From assembly GCA_944332705.1 (NCBI GenBank), contig CALVKM010000002.1, positions 1 through 64,000 of the forward strand: a DNA stretch of 64,000 bases. Direction: 5' to 3'. Position numbers and translations under genes: made by a program. The DNA comes from an uncultured Bacilli bacterium. Its GTDB lineage: Bacteria; Bacillota_I; Bacilli_A; RF39; UBA660. The notes under the pieces are model-generated. The model was not told the DNA's origin, did not search any database, and saw only the letters and a program-made list of their open reading frames with translations. The first letter of the stretch is position 1. Each line of letters starts with the position of its first letter. Of this stretch, positions 34,287 to 42,655 are shown piece after piece.

Positions 34287-34490
34287 GTGTTATATCCATC
34301 AATTGATAAATTACTTAATATCGTTGATTCTAAGTACAAATTAGTACATGTTGCATCAATTAGAAGTAAACAAATGTTAGAAACAAAACACTTTCAAATG
34401 AAAGAATCTGAGTACAAAAACAAAAGGGAATTAGGTCGTGCCCTAGAAGAAGTTGAAGCAGGCTTAATAAAAATTGTGGAAGAACATTAA
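34287..34490 (+). CDS. rpoZ: RNA polymerase omega subunit
   Basis: 67 aa from GTG 34287 with GAGAGGAG upstream. LYPSIDKLLNIVDSKYKLVHVASIRSKQM and RELGRALEEVEAGLI are the omega signature (the RxRAxQ helix appears as ASIRSKQM). Assists beta' folding. Usually beside gmk, here separated from it by 27 kb. Confidence 0.88.
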   Translation: MLYPSIDKLLNIVDSKYKLVHVASIRSKQMLETKHFQMKESEYKNKRELGRALEEVEAGLIKIVEEH

Positions 34491-34538
34491 TTTAGCCCTT
34501 GATTATTTTACCGATATATGGTAAGATATTCTTGTTCT

Positions 34539-34615
34539 GGGGAATTAGCTCAGCTGGCTAGAGCACCACGCTTGCACCGTGGGGGTCGCGGGTTCGAATC
34601 CCACATTCTCCACCA
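34539..34615 (+). tRNA. tRNA-Ala (TGC)
   Basis: 77 nt: acceptor GGGGAAT/ATTCTCC, D-arm GCTCAGCTGGCTAGAGC, anticodon loop CTTGCAC with TGC, T-arm GCGGGTTCGAATCCCAC with one mismatch, encoded CCA. The G-T at the third acceptor pair matches the Ala identity element G3-U70. Confidence 0.93.
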
Positions 34616-34627
34616 GATTGATATTTA

Positions 34628-34692
34628 AGTCCTATCTTTAGGGCTTTTTATTTTAAAAAAAGAACTAAATCATTCTGACTTAGTTCTTTTTC
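34628..34692. terminator. Back-to-back terminators for tRNA-Ala and the convergent gene
   Basis: AAGTCCTA/TAGGGCTTTTT (34628-34650) serves the tRNA; AAAAAGAACTAA...TTAGTTCTTTTT (34658-34692) is a bidirectional hairpin overlapping the end of the minus-strand gene. Confidence 0.75.
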
Positions 34693-35131
34693 TGGTTCTG
34701 CTTTTATATTTTTCTATTTCTTCTTTTACTAAAGATATAGGTATAGTTTGGGTATTATCTCTTTTAGAAATAATTTCACAAAAAGCACTATTATATAATA
34801 TATCTTCACTAATATTTAAATAATTAAGTTCATCATTATCTAAAATATCAAAGGATTTTTGGAGTATTTCTTCTTTTGATATTTTAGATAATACATTTGG
34901 AACAAATATTCTACTAGGAATTATAAGACTAGCACTATCATTAGATTCAATAACTACTTGTCTTCCTGTAATAAAATCCGTATATAAGTAACCGGATTCA
35001 TAAGGATAAAGACGCTCTAAAAGTAGTGTTGCATTACTAATTTTTTCTTTAGTAAAATAGATACTATCCTCATTACTATGTCTTACCCATGCATCCGCAT
35101 CAATAATTTTTAATTCATAAAATTCATTCAT
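34670..35131 (-). CDS. Hypothetical 153-residue protein
   Basis: Start ATG 35131 chosen for GGGTGATTAAA upstream. Soluble; begins MNEFYELKIIDADAWVRHSNED, has TDFITGRQVVIESND and a basic RKRTK end. No motif I can name. Confidence 0.6.
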   Translation of the reverse strand: MNEFYELKIIDADAWVRHSNEDSIYFTKEKISNATLLLERLYPYESGYLYTDFITGRQVVIESNDSASLIIPSRIFVPNVLSKISKEEILQKSFDILDNDELNYLNISEDILYNSAFCEIISKRDNTQTIPISLVKEEIEKYKSRTRKRTKSE

Positions 35132-35202
35132 TTTAATCACCCAATTAATTGTACTCTTATTTATTAAATAAGTAAAGAGCAAAAAATTATTTTAAAAAAT
35201 AA

Positions 35203-35231
35203 TTGACAAGTGTAAAAAATACGCATATAAT
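35203..35231 (+). promoter_or_regulatory. Promoter with built-in operator for the NUDIX regulator gene
   Basis: TTGACA (35203-35208), 17-bp spacer, TATAAT (35226-35231). The spacer itself, AGTGTAAAAAATACGCA, matches 13 of 17 positions of the inverted repeat at 35956-35972 (TGCGTAAATGATACGCA). A repressor there would block RNA polymerase, which suggests autoregulation. Confidence 0.65.
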
Positions 35232-35253
35232 TATAGTAGGAAGGAGAATGATA

Positions 35254-35928
35254 ATGGAAGTTAATAATCCACTATATAAAAGGCAAGGCCTACATGTAAT
35301 CACTGCCATTTTTACAGTGGATAAGGGAATGGTAAAAGTACTTCTCATTAGAAGAAAAAATGAGCCATATAAAAATATGTGGGCTTTAGTTGGGGGAGCA
35401 CTTTATAACAATGAAACATTACTTGCAGGTGCTAAAAGAGAAATTAAAGAAAAGGTTGGCATAGAAAATATTGATTTATATACTGCTGGTATTTTTGATA
35501 AGGTTGATAGATCTCCAGTAATGCGTATGATAGCTATTGCTTATATTGGAGTAATTGATCGCTATAGAGTTAAAATCTTAACAAAAACTCTAAAGACTGA
35601 TGATGCCAAATGGTTTGATATATCGGATATTCCAAAACTTGCATATGATCATAATGATATTTTAAACTCTTGTCTTGAAGAACTTAAAAAGAAAATATTA
35701 GATACAGATGTCTTAAAATCATTATTTATCAAAGGATTTACTATTCCTGAGTTGCAAAAAGTATATGAAACAATATTGGAAACCAAATTTGATCGTCGAA
35801 ATTTTCGCAAAAAGATTCTTAGTTTAGATTTAATCACAGAAACGGATTTGACGGAAAATTTTGAAGGAAATAAACCCGCTAAAGTATATAAGTTTAAAAA
35901 TAATAAAAAAGGTAAAAATGTATTTTAA
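35254..35928 (+). CDS. NrtR-like NUDIX-winged helix regulator
   Basis: 224 aa from ATG 35254 with AAGGAGAATGAT upstream. NUDIX domain at 10-150; its box reads G-x5-E-x7-REIKEKVGI, so one catalytic Glu is Lys and hydrolysis is probably lost, as in NrtR regulators that use the fold to sense ADP-ribose or related nucleotides. The C-terminal 75 residues are a winged helix (FTIPELQKVYETILETKFDRRNFRKKI). Two matching sites flank its gene (35209-35225 and 35956-35972), pointing to itself and the HD-CYTH gene as targets (inference). Confidence 0.85.
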   Translation: MEVNNPLYKRQGLHVITAIFTVDKGMVKVLLIRRKNEPYKNMWALVGGALYNNETLLAGAKREIKEKVGIENIDLYTAGIFDKVDRSPVMRMIAIAYIGVIDRYRVKILTKTLKTDDAKWFDISDIPKLAYDHNDILNSCLEELKKKILDTDVLKSLFIKGFTIPELQKVYETILETKFDRRNFRKKILSLDLITETDLTENFEGNKPAKVYKFKNNKKGKNVF

Positions 35929-35940
35929 ATATACATTTTT
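35914..35940 (+). terminator. Rho-independent terminator
   Basis: AAAAATGTAT pairs with ATACATTTTT and overlaps the stop of the NUDIX gene; the next gene therefore needs its own promoter. Confidence 0.7.
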
Positions 35941-35955
35941 AAAAATTGAATTTAA

Positions 35956-35972
35956 TGCGTAAATGATACGCA
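35956..35972. promoter_or_regulatory. Operator-like inverted repeat before the HD-CYTH gene
   Basis: TGCGT-N7-ACGCA, 16 bases before the start at 35989; shares the ATACGCA half with the site in the promoter of the NUDIX regulator gene. Confidence 0.6.
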
Positions 35973-35988
35973 AATATAAGGAGGATAA

Positions 35989-38013
35989 ATGAAAGTAATA
36001 AATGATATATGGGGAAAAATTACCATTGATGATAAATATGAAAAAATTATTAATACTAAAGAATTTAATGATATGAAACAAAAAAGTCAACTTGGTTTAA
36101 ATACAAATCCTAATGCAATACACACAAGATATCAACATAGTTTAGGGGTTTATTATTTAGCTTGTAAATTAATTGAAATATGTAAGAAAAAATTTAATAG
36201 TACTTTATCAATTACCAAAGAAGATGAAGAAGCAATTAAATGTATGGTTCTAGTACATGATATTGGACATGGTTGCTTCTCACATGTATCCGAGCAATTT
36301 TTACTGGGGACTCATGAAAATAGAACAATTGAAATATTACTTGATGAAAATAGTGAAATCCATCAAGTTGTTGTTGAAAATTTTGGGGAAGTTGTTTTAC
36401 AAAAAATAATAGATTTAATTAAAATGAAAGAAGACATTAAGGGTAATAATTATGATAGTAATGATAATAATTTGAGTATGATTTTAGCCAAATTACTATC
36501 TGGAGGAATTGATATTGATAGAATAGATTATATATTTAGAGATTCCTTTTATGTTACTGGTGAAAGAAATGACTTTTCAGCTATTTTAGACAATATAGAT
36601 TTAGAATATATTGATGATTCTTTAGAAATAGTTTATGATGCCAAAGCTGAATATTTAATTGCTAATTTCTTTAATAAAAGATTTGAACTATATGATACTA
36701 TTTATTTTGGAAAAAATACTCGAGTGTTGGAAGCGATTTTTGGCAATTTCATAAAAGAATTAGGTTTTCAATTTACTTGGAATACAACGGAGGTAGAAAT
36801 TCAAAACTTATTTAGAGAAAATCTAAATAATCCAGATCCTATAATAAGTCGTTATGCTAAACTTTTATATAATAGACAAAATGATGAACATTTTATTATT
36901 GCGGAAATAAATAATCAAGAAAAATATGAGTATTATTGTGCTGAATTATTTTCAAAAGTACCAATATTAGCTAATTATCCGGAATGCTTTTTAGAATCAA
37001 ATTGTAAATCAAGTATATATAGCGGCAATAAAATATTTATTAGAAAGGATGGCTTGATTAAAGATATATCAGAATGTTCTAAAATTCTTAATTCCGAATT
37101 AAAAAAAGAAAAATATATTTTAGGAATTGATTTAGATTTATTAAAAACTTTATTAAAAAAGGATGGCAGAAGTCCTGAAGAAATAAAAGATATAATTAAA
37201 GAAACTTTAAAAGCTACCGCAAATGAAATTGAACAAGAAAAAAAATACGTTTTTACAGATGAAGCAAATATCAAACCTACAGAAGGCTTTAAAATAGTTA
37301 GAGATGAACTTGGTTTAGGAGAAGCACAATATATCGAAAATGTTGATACTTATTATGATTGTGAAGGTATATTAGAGAAATATCGAATTAATGTAAGAAG
37401 GAGAGTTAGTAATGGGGATGAAGAATGGACGGTAAAAAGGCCATTAAATGATAAAACATCTATTTCTAAGAGAATTGAAAAAAATTTTAAATCTTTAGAA
37501 GATGTATTAGCATTTTTGCAAAAAGAATGGAATATTCCAATAAATCATTTAGAAGAAACATTAACATTAAAAACTCTAAGAGCTAAATATAATTTAGATT
37601 ATAATAATGGTTTATTTGAAATAGTGTTTGATAAAACAACTCCTTTTGTAAATGGAGAAGTATTAAAGCCTAATTATATGATCGAATGTGAACTAAAAAA
37701 AGGTAATTCTAGTGGTTTATTTCTAATTAATAGAGTTATTAGTAAATTAAATTTTATTAAAGAATGTAAGTTTTCTAAAAAGGAAATTGCTATGATGCAA
37801 AGTAAACATGAAATGCCTTTGCAAGATGTTCAAGAATATCGGAGACAAACTGTGCCTAATTATAGTTATGATTCAGACAGTGATATTAAATTGCAAAAAG
37901 ACTATTTTGAACAAATGACGAAAATATCGCTAGATATTCCGATACCTGAAGATAATCCATTTTTTACTGAGCATAAAGACCTAACTAGAAATAGAAGAAA
38001 GAAAAAAGAGTAA
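35989..38013 (+). CDS. HD-domain phosphohydrolase fused to a CYTH domain
   Basis: 674 aa. N-terminal HD domain of the dNTPase/SAMHD1-like group: HTRYQHSLGVYYLACKL, VHDIGHGCFSH and DIDRIDYIFRDSFY give the His-His-Asp...Asp metal site. From about residue 410 a CYTH (triphosphate tunnel) domain: EIEQEKKYVF (ExExK-like), YRINVRRR, EWTVKRP, LRAKYNL and YMIECELKKG. CYTH proteins act on triphosphates or polyphosphate. The fusion together with a NUDIX sensor suggests a nucleotide-triphosphate housecleaning role (inference). GGAGG precedes the ATG. Confidence 0.82.
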   Translation: MKVINDIWGKITIDDKYEKIINTKEFNDMKQKSQLGLNTNPNAIHTRYQHSLGVYYLACKLIEICKKKFNSTLSITKEDEEAIKCMVLVHDIGHGCFSHVSEQFLLGTHENRTIEILLDENSEIHQVVVENFGEVVLQKIIDLIKMKEDIKGNNYDSNDNNLSMILAKLLSGGIDIDRIDYIFRDSFYVTGERNDFSAILDNIDLEYIDDSLEIVYDAKAEYLIANFFNKRFELYDTIYFGKNTRVLEAIFGNFIKELGFQFTWNTTEVEIQNLFRENLNNPDPIISRYAKLLYNRQNDEHFIIAEINNQEKYEYYCAELFSKVPILANYPECFLESNCKSSIYSGNKIFIRKDGLIKDISECSKILNSELKKEKYILGIDLDLLKTLLKKDGRSPEEIKDIIKETLKATANEIEQEKKYVFTDEANIKPTEGFKIVRDELGLGEAQYIENVDTYYDCEGILEKYRINVRRRVSNGDEEWTVKRPLNDKTSISKRIEKNFKSLEDVLAFLQKEWNIPINHLEETLTLKTLRAKYNLDYNNGLFEIVFDKTTPFVNGEVLKPNYMIECELKKGNSSGLFLINRVISKLNFIKECKFSKKEIAMMQSKHEMPLQDVQEYRRQTVPNYSYDSDSDIKLQKDYFEQMTKISLDIPIPEDNPFFTEHKDLTRNRRKKKE

Positions 38014-38062
38014 ACTCTTTATATTTAACCATTTTTTTGATATAATCTTTATGTGTGGTAAT

Positions 38063-38782
38063 ATGAATTCAGAAAAAATAGGTAAATTTATTTATGATTT
38101 AAGAAAGAAATATAATTTAACTCAAAAAGAGTTAGCGGATAAACTTAATGTAACTGCCCAAGCTGTTTCTAAATGGGAAAATGGGCGTGGTGTACCAGAT
38201 ATCGAACTTTTGAAAAAATTAAGTGAAGAATTTGATGTAAGTATTACAGAATTAATCGAAGGTGAAGAAAAAAATAATGGTAAAAAAATAGCCACTTTTG
38301 TAGCTATAGGACTAGTTGTTCTATCAATTTGTACAACTATCTTTGGTCTTTATGTATCACAAGATCAAGATTCATTCAATTTTTCATCTCTTACATGTAG
38401 CAATGATTCTTTTGATATTGAAGGGGTTATTGCTTATAACAATAGTAAAAAATCTATTTATATTTCGGATATAAATTATTGTGGAGAAGCTGAAGAACCA
38501 AAATTTGTAGCTGTAGAATGCATTTTATATGAAAAACATGAAAATGATGAATCGAGAATTGCTAAATATGGTAGTTTGAATAAGAAAAATGCTGAAAGTT
38601 ATAATTTATCTTATTATTTAGATGAAATAAGATTTAATATAAATAATTTTAGTTTTAATAATTATTCTTGTACTTGTGATAGTGTTTGTGAAAATATTTA
38701 TATAAGAATTAATGGATTAACTACTGATGATAATGTTATAACTTATGATATTCCTCTAGAAGTTTTACCAGATTGTGAGTAG
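38063..38782 (+). CDS. Membrane-tethered XRE regulator with extracellular Cys domain
   Basis: 239 aa from ATG 38063; TATAAT at 38040-38046 puts the transcript start near 38052, so the ATG at 38051 is unlikely. XRE HTH (IYDLRKKYNLTQKELADKLNVTAQAVSKWE), membrane span about 76-96, and an extracellular domain of about 140 residues with Cys including CTCDSVC and a terminal DCE. It has the shape of a one-component transmembrane sensor; the gene at 63124 has the same plan. Confidence 0.75.
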   Translation: MNSEKIGKFIYDLRKKYNLTQKELADKLNVTAQAVSKWENGRGVPDIELLKKLSEEFDVSITELIEGEEKNNGKKIATFVAIGLVVLSICTTIFGLYVSQDQDSFNFSSLTCSNDSFDIEGVIAYNNSKKSIYISDINYCGEAEEPKFVAVECILYEKHENDESRIAKYGSLNKKNAESYNLSYYLDEIRFNINNFSFNNYSCTCDSVCENIYIRINGLTTDDNVITYDIPLEVLPDCE

Positions 38783-38871
38783 GTAAACGGAAAGTTTAGT
38801 GAAATAAACTTAATGTTTATTGACAACATTACTAATTTAATGATACTCTTTGTATGTGGAGGGAAAAGTGT

Positions 38872-39483
38872 ATGAAAAATAAAGGATTAATTATTAGTCT
38901 TGTTGCTATAATTGTAATTTTAATTGGAGTAGTAGTTTTCTTACTTGTTCGTGATAATAATGAAGAAAATGTTGAAGCAACTCCAACTGATGCTGAAAAG
39001 TTTGCAGAAGAATACTCAAGCATGCCTGATGATAATGTCTTTACTTATGCTACTGTTGATGAAATCATTGATGTTTTAGATGGTGGTAGTGGTATAGTTT
39101 ATTTAGGTTTTCCAGAATGTCAGTGGTGTGGGGCATATGTTCCATATTTAAATGAAGTAGCTGAAGATGTGGGTATAAGTGAAATACTTTATTATAATAT
39201 TAGAGAAGACCGAAGTAACAACTCCGAAAATTATCAAAAAATAGTAGAATTACTTGCTGGCTATTTAACAGATGATGAAGAAGGTAACCCAAGAATTTAT
39301 GTTCCGGCGGTAATATTTGTTAATAATGGTACTATCGTAGGTTTTGATGATGAAACTTCACTTGATACTGGTGGATTTACAAATCCTGACGATTACTGGA
39401 CTGAAGAAGAAGTTAATGATTTAAAATCTCGTTTAACAAGTTACATGCAAAGTTGCACAATATGCATAGATTGTAACAGTTAG
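38872..39483 (+). CDS. Membrane-anchored thioredoxin-like protein
   Basis: 203 aa from ATG 38872 with GGAGGG upstream. N-terminal anchor (residues 5-27), acidic linker, thioredoxin-like domain with CQWC in GFPECQWCGAYVPYL and the cis-Pro strand VPAVIFVNNGTIVGF. Ends in CTICIDCNS, a second cluster of Cys that could form a mixed disulphide. Likely an extracytoplasmic thiol-disulphide enzyme. Relative without CxxC at 7408. Confidence 0.8.
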   Translation: MKNKGLIISLVAIIVILIGVVVFLLVRDNNEENVEATPTDAEKFAEEYSSMPDDNVFTYATVDEIIDVLDGGSGIVYLGFPECQWCGAYVPYLNEVAEDVGISEILYYNIREDRSNNSENYQKIVELLAGYLTDDEEGNPRIYVPAVIFVNNGTIVGFDDETSLDTGGFTNPDDYWTEEEVNDLKSRLTSYMQSCTICIDCNS

Positions 39484-39486
39484 TAC

Positions 39487-39516
39487 TTGAAAAAAAGTTC
39501 AAGCATATGATATAAT
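39487..39516 (+). promoter_or_regulatory. Promoter of the T-box-tyrS unit
   Basis: TTGAAA, 18-bp spacer, TATAAT (39511-39516). The predicted start near 39523 leaves no room for a longer leader. Confidence 0.65.
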
Positions 39517-39522
39517 ACTAGC

Positions 39523-39644
39523 AATCAGTGATGAATGGAATTTACGACTCCAGAGCTGATGCGTTTAATCCGCGTTAAGGAAAATCAAGTTAAAAAAAGG
39601 ATGGTACCGTGCTAATGCACTCCTTTGTGGTACCATCCTTTTTT
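39523..39644 (+). promoter_or_regulatory. T-box riboswitch with very short Stem I
   Basis: The T-box sequence AAGGATGGTACCGTG (39597-39611) forms either an antiterminator with CACTCCTTT or a terminator: AAGGATGGTACC (39597-39608) with GGTACCATCCTT (39629-39640) and a T-run. Upstream, ATCAG (39524-39528) pairs with CTGAT (39556-39560) enclosing only 27 bases, with TAC (39543-39545), a Tyr codon, as specifier; a small ATGCG/CGCGT stem follows. Classical tyrS T-boxes have a Stem I of about 100 nt. Uncharged tRNA-Tyr should switch tyrS on. Confidence 0.88.
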
Positions 39645-39668
39645 AAATTTTAGAAAGAAGGAAATTTT

Positions 39669-40913
39669 ATGACAGTATTTGAAGATTTAAAATGGCGAGG
39701 ACTTATTAATGATGTTACTAGTCCTGATGTTGAAGAAGCTATTAACAAAGGAGGTCTGAAGTTTTATATTGGGGTAGACCCAACTGGTGATAGTCTTCAT
39801 ATAGGACATTATTGTACCGTAATTGCCACATCTAAAAGATTACTTGAAGCTGGACACACTCCAATAATTATTGCTGGTGGTGGTACAGGTTTAATCGGAG
39901 ATCCTAAACCTAATGTTGAACGCCCAATGATTAGCAAAGAAGCGGTTGCTCATAATATTGAATGTATTAAAAATCAAGTTAGTACTATTTTAGGAAGCAA
40001 TGTAGAAATTGTTAATAATGCTGATTGGCTTTGTAATATGCAAGCAATCGATTACTTAAGAGATTATGGTAAATACTTTAATATTAATTACATGCTTGCT
40101 AAAGATACCGTAAAAAGAAGATTAGATATTGGTATTACTTATACAGAATTTTCTTATATGATATTGCAATCAATTGACTTTTTAAAACTTTTCGAAGAAC
40201 ACGGTGTAACAATGCAAGTCGGAGGTCAAGACCAATGGGGAAATATCACTTCAGGTTTAGAATTAATTCGTAAAATTCATGGGGCTGATGTTAAATGTTA
40301 TGGCTTTACAGTACCTCTAATAACTCGGGCTGATGGCACTAAATTTGGTAAAAGTGAATCTGGTGAAGCATTATGGTTAGATATAAATAAAACATCAAGT
40401 TATGAATTATATCAATACTTTATTAATACCGAAGATGAAAAAGTAATTGAATACTTGAAAAAATTAACATTCTTAAGTAAAGAAGAAATAGAAGCTCTAG
40501 AAAAAGAAGTTAAAGAACATCCAGAAGAAAGAAAAGCTCAAAAAGCTTTAGCAAAAGAGATGATTACTTTCTTACATGGTAAAGAAGAATATGAAAAAGC
40601 TTTAAATATTAGTGAATCTTTATTCTCTGATAAAATATGGAATTTATCAAGTGATGAAATAATTTCTTCAATTAAAGATGTTCCAACATTTGAAGTAGAA
40701 GATAATACAAGTTTAATAGATATGCTTGTAAATAACAAAATTGTAAGCAGTAAAAGAGAAGCTCGCGAAATGATTAGTGGTAATGCTATAAGTATTAATA
40801 ACAAAAAAGAAACTGATTTAGAAAAAATAATAACTAAGAGTGATGCCATTGATGAAAAAGTATTGCTGATAAAGAAGGGTAAGAAAAATTACTTTTTAGG
40901 ACTTATGAAATAA
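39669..40913 (+). CDS. tyrS: Tyrosyl-tRNA synthetase
   Basis: 414 aa class I synthetase. HIGH motif in DPTGDSLHIGHY, tyrosine pocket YTEFSYMILQSIDF and GGQDQWGNI, KFGKS (KMSKS loop) and a C-terminal S4 domain (SSKREAREMISGNAISIN). Under control of the T-box just upstream. Confidence 0.96.
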   Translation: MTVFEDLKWRGLINDVTSPDVEEAINKGGLKFYIGVDPTGDSLHIGHYCTVIATSKRLLEAGHTPIIIAGGGTGLIGDPKPNVERPMISKEAVAHNIECIKNQVSTILGSNVEIVNNADWLCNMQAIDYLRDYGKYFNINYMLAKDTVKRRLDIGITYTEFSYMILQSIDFLKLFEEHGVTMQVGGQDQWGNITSGLELIRKIHGADVKCYGFTVPLITRADGTKFGKSESGEALWLDINKTSSYELYQYFINTEDEKVIEYLKKLTFLSKEEIEALEKEVKEHPEERKAQKALAKEMITFLHGKEEYEKALNISESLFSDKIWNLSSDEIISSIKDVPTFEVEDNTSLIDMLVNNKIVSSKREAREMISGNAISINNKKETDLEKIITKSDAIDEKVLLIKKGKKNYFLGLMK

Positions 40914-40928
40914 TAAGTCTTTTTTTTT
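40900..40928 (+). terminator. Rho-independent terminator of tyrS
   Basis: GACTTAT (40900-40906) pairs with ATAAGTC (40913-40919), followed by nine T. Confidence 0.85.
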
Positions 40929-40930
40929 AT

Positions 40931-40996
40931 TGATATATCTTGAATTTGAATATAAAAATTGATATATTGTAATTGCAATAATTTATATTTTGGAGG
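40931..40996 (+). repeat. Duplicated promoter-leader segment, copy 1
   Basis: 66 bp, about five mismatches from 42033-42098. It carries a promoter TTGAAT (40940-40945), 17-bp spacer, TATATT (40963-40968), and ends in TGGAGG, the ribosome site of the gene at 41006. Confidence 0.8.
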
Positions 40997-41005
40997 TTGT
41001 ACGCA

Positions 41006-41701
41006 ATGGGATTATTAGAAAAACAAAAATATGAAAATTGGCAAGTTGGAGATGTATTTGCATTAAAATTAGAAGAAGTTGATAAATACTTAATATTGAT
41101 ATTGTATGAAGCACCTTATGAAACTAGTTGTGACATAAGATGTAAATTTAGGGCTAAAATAACTAGTAATGAACAGTTACCTAAAGATAAAGCGGAAATA
41201 GATGCTCTAGAATTTATAAAAGTAGGTTTCATTCATTTTTATGAAAGGTATTTTCCTCTTAAAGGTAGCGAAACATATGCTGAATGTGTAGAAAGACAAT
41301 TATCAAAAAAATTTTATCCAGATGAATATGATTATTTATATTATTACTTATTTGAATTAGCATTGTTAAAAAGAAGTAGAATATATAAAGAATTAATTTA
41401 TTTAGGAAATTTTGATATAATTCCTTCAACAGATGATTATACTAATGGACATGAGAAATTATTCTTTTTGAAAGAATTAAAGGATGAATTGTATAAATGT
41501 TATATCAATTATAATTTACGGGAAAGTAGTGTTTATAATATGGTTAATCATGCTGAAATTGAAAAAAATAGTTTTATGGCTCTTAATTTAATGTTAAATT
41601 TGCCACCAATGGAAGAATTACATAAAATATATGGCCCTATTATAAAAAAAGAAAACAAGAAGAAAAGAGATACATTAACAAAAGTAGATTTTGATGATTA
41701 A
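41006..41701 (+). CDS. Unknown protein, paralogue of the one at 42656
   Basis: 231 aa from ATG 41006 behind GGAGG. Soluble. Shares with the 42656 protein KYENWQVGDVFALKL/KVKKWQIGDAFAIKI, the stretch DALEFIKVGFIHFYERY/NNLEFIKTGFVHYIERY, ETYAECVER/ETYAMVVER, and FYPDEYDYLYYY/FFPDEYNYLYMY with IYLGNFDI. The N-terminal GDVFALKL pattern recalls beta-barrel immunity proteins (Imm26-like), a weak resemblance only. Driven by the duplicated promoter segment. Confidence 0.6.
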   Translation: MGLLEKQKYENWQVGDVFALKLEEVDKYLILILYEAPYETSCDIRCKFRAKITSNEQLPKDKAEIDALEFIKVGFIHFYERYFPLKGSETYAECVERQLSKKFYPDEYDYLYYYLFELALLKRSRIYKELIYLGNFDIIPSTDDYTNGHEKLFFLKELKDELYKCYINYNLRESSVYNMVNHAEIEKNSFMALNLMLNLPPMEELHKIYGPIIKKENKKKRDTLTKVDFDD

Positions 41702-41775
41702 TTAGTTATTGATATATTATTATTTGAATAAGAATTGGTCGGTCCAATTCTTATTCTATTAAAGGGGGGAAAGAA

Positions 41776-42045
41776 ATGACTTTGACAATATCAGTAATAG
41801 TTATGTTAGTAACATATATATGTGGAGCAATAACTAAAATATTTATAGAAGAAATACCAAATAGATACATACCAATACAAAATGTTATAATTGGCATAAT
41901 AAGTGGAGTAATATGTTTTTTTATAGAAATAGATGACAATATAATAGAATCTATATTAATATGTTTAATGTCAGCATTAAGTGCTGGTGGAATATCTGAT
42001 TTAGTAGATACAAATAAAAAAACAAATATAGATGATATATCTTGA
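41776..42045 (+). CDS. Phage-type holin-like membrane protein
   Basis: 89 aa with three hydrophobic segments. PNRYIPIQNVIIGIISGVICFFIE and SALSAGGISDLVDT match the pattern of the Hol44/superfamily V phage holins (NxIPIQNxxIG...AGGxxDL). AAAGGGGGGAAAG is a strong ribosome site; a short inverted repeat AGAATTGG/CCAATTCT sits at 41732-41754. No lysin or other phage gene is close, so this is probably a domesticated holin working with the flanking unknown genes. Its last codons lie within repeat copy 2. Confidence 0.7.
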   Translation: MTLTISVIVMLVTYICGAITKIFIEEIPNRYIPIQNVIIGIISGVICFFIEIDDNIIESILICLMSALSAGGISDLVDTNKKTNIDDIS

Positions 42046-42098
42046 ATTTGAATATAAAAATTGATATATTATAATTACAATAGTGTATATTTTGGAGG
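42033..42098 (+). repeat. Duplicated promoter-leader segment, copy 2
   Basis: 66-bp near-copy of 40931-40996, beginning inside the last codons of the holin-like gene and ending in TGGAGG before the gene at 42108. TTGAAT-17-TATATT is conserved. Confidence 0.8.
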
Positions 42099-42107
42099 AA
42101 GTACTAA

Positions 42108-42608
42108 ATGGAATCAGAACATATAAGGAAAAATAATGATTCAATTTTAAAATATATATTTATAGTTATAGCAGTAGCTTTTGCTTTTACCTTTTTTGGA
42201 TTATTTATTTCAGATTTAATTTATAAATTTAATCCACAAAGACTATATTTAGATCTATATAATATAGATATTATAAAGCCTGAAAAAATAGAAGAGTTAT
42301 ATCGTGAAGAAGCTATAAATATTGCTATATTTGAAAAATTAATTTATAACAAAGAAGATTTCAATAAAGCTTTAGAATATGAATATGTATTAGAAATGGA
42401 TAAAGAAAGAGTATTAAGATTTGTTAGAATTAGATTAAAGTATCATTTAACTGATGAAGGAATAGAAAAAATAGATGAATATATTGATGATGAATTAATA
42501 AGTGATAGTAATTATTATGCAATATTTAGAGAAAGTAATGATTATTATATTTTGTTTATATATAATATGGAAGAAAATTCTATTTATAGTTTCAGGTTGG
42601 TAGAATAA
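42108..42608 (+). CDS. Single-pass membrane protein of unknown function
   Basis: 166 aa. Cytoplasmic start MESEHIRKN, membrane span about 15-36, then an extracellular charged domain (KFNPQRLYLDLYNIDIIKPEK...YYILFIYNMEENSIYSFRLVE). The first codons and preceding bases (ACTAAATGGA-TCAGAACA) are almost the same as those of the unrelated gene at 42656, showing a shared 5' end. Confidence 0.6.
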   Translation: MESEHIRKNNDSILKYIFIVIAVAFAFTFFGLFISDLIYKFNPQRLYLDLYNIDIIKPEKIEELYREEAINIAIFEKLIYNKEDFNKALEYEYVLEMDKERVLRFVRIRLKYHLTDEGIEKIDEYIDDELISDSNYYAIFRESNDYYILFIYNMEENSIYSFRLVE

Positions 42609-42655
42609 ATATTTACTTATTATATTACAATAGTTTAATTATGGAGGATTACTAA

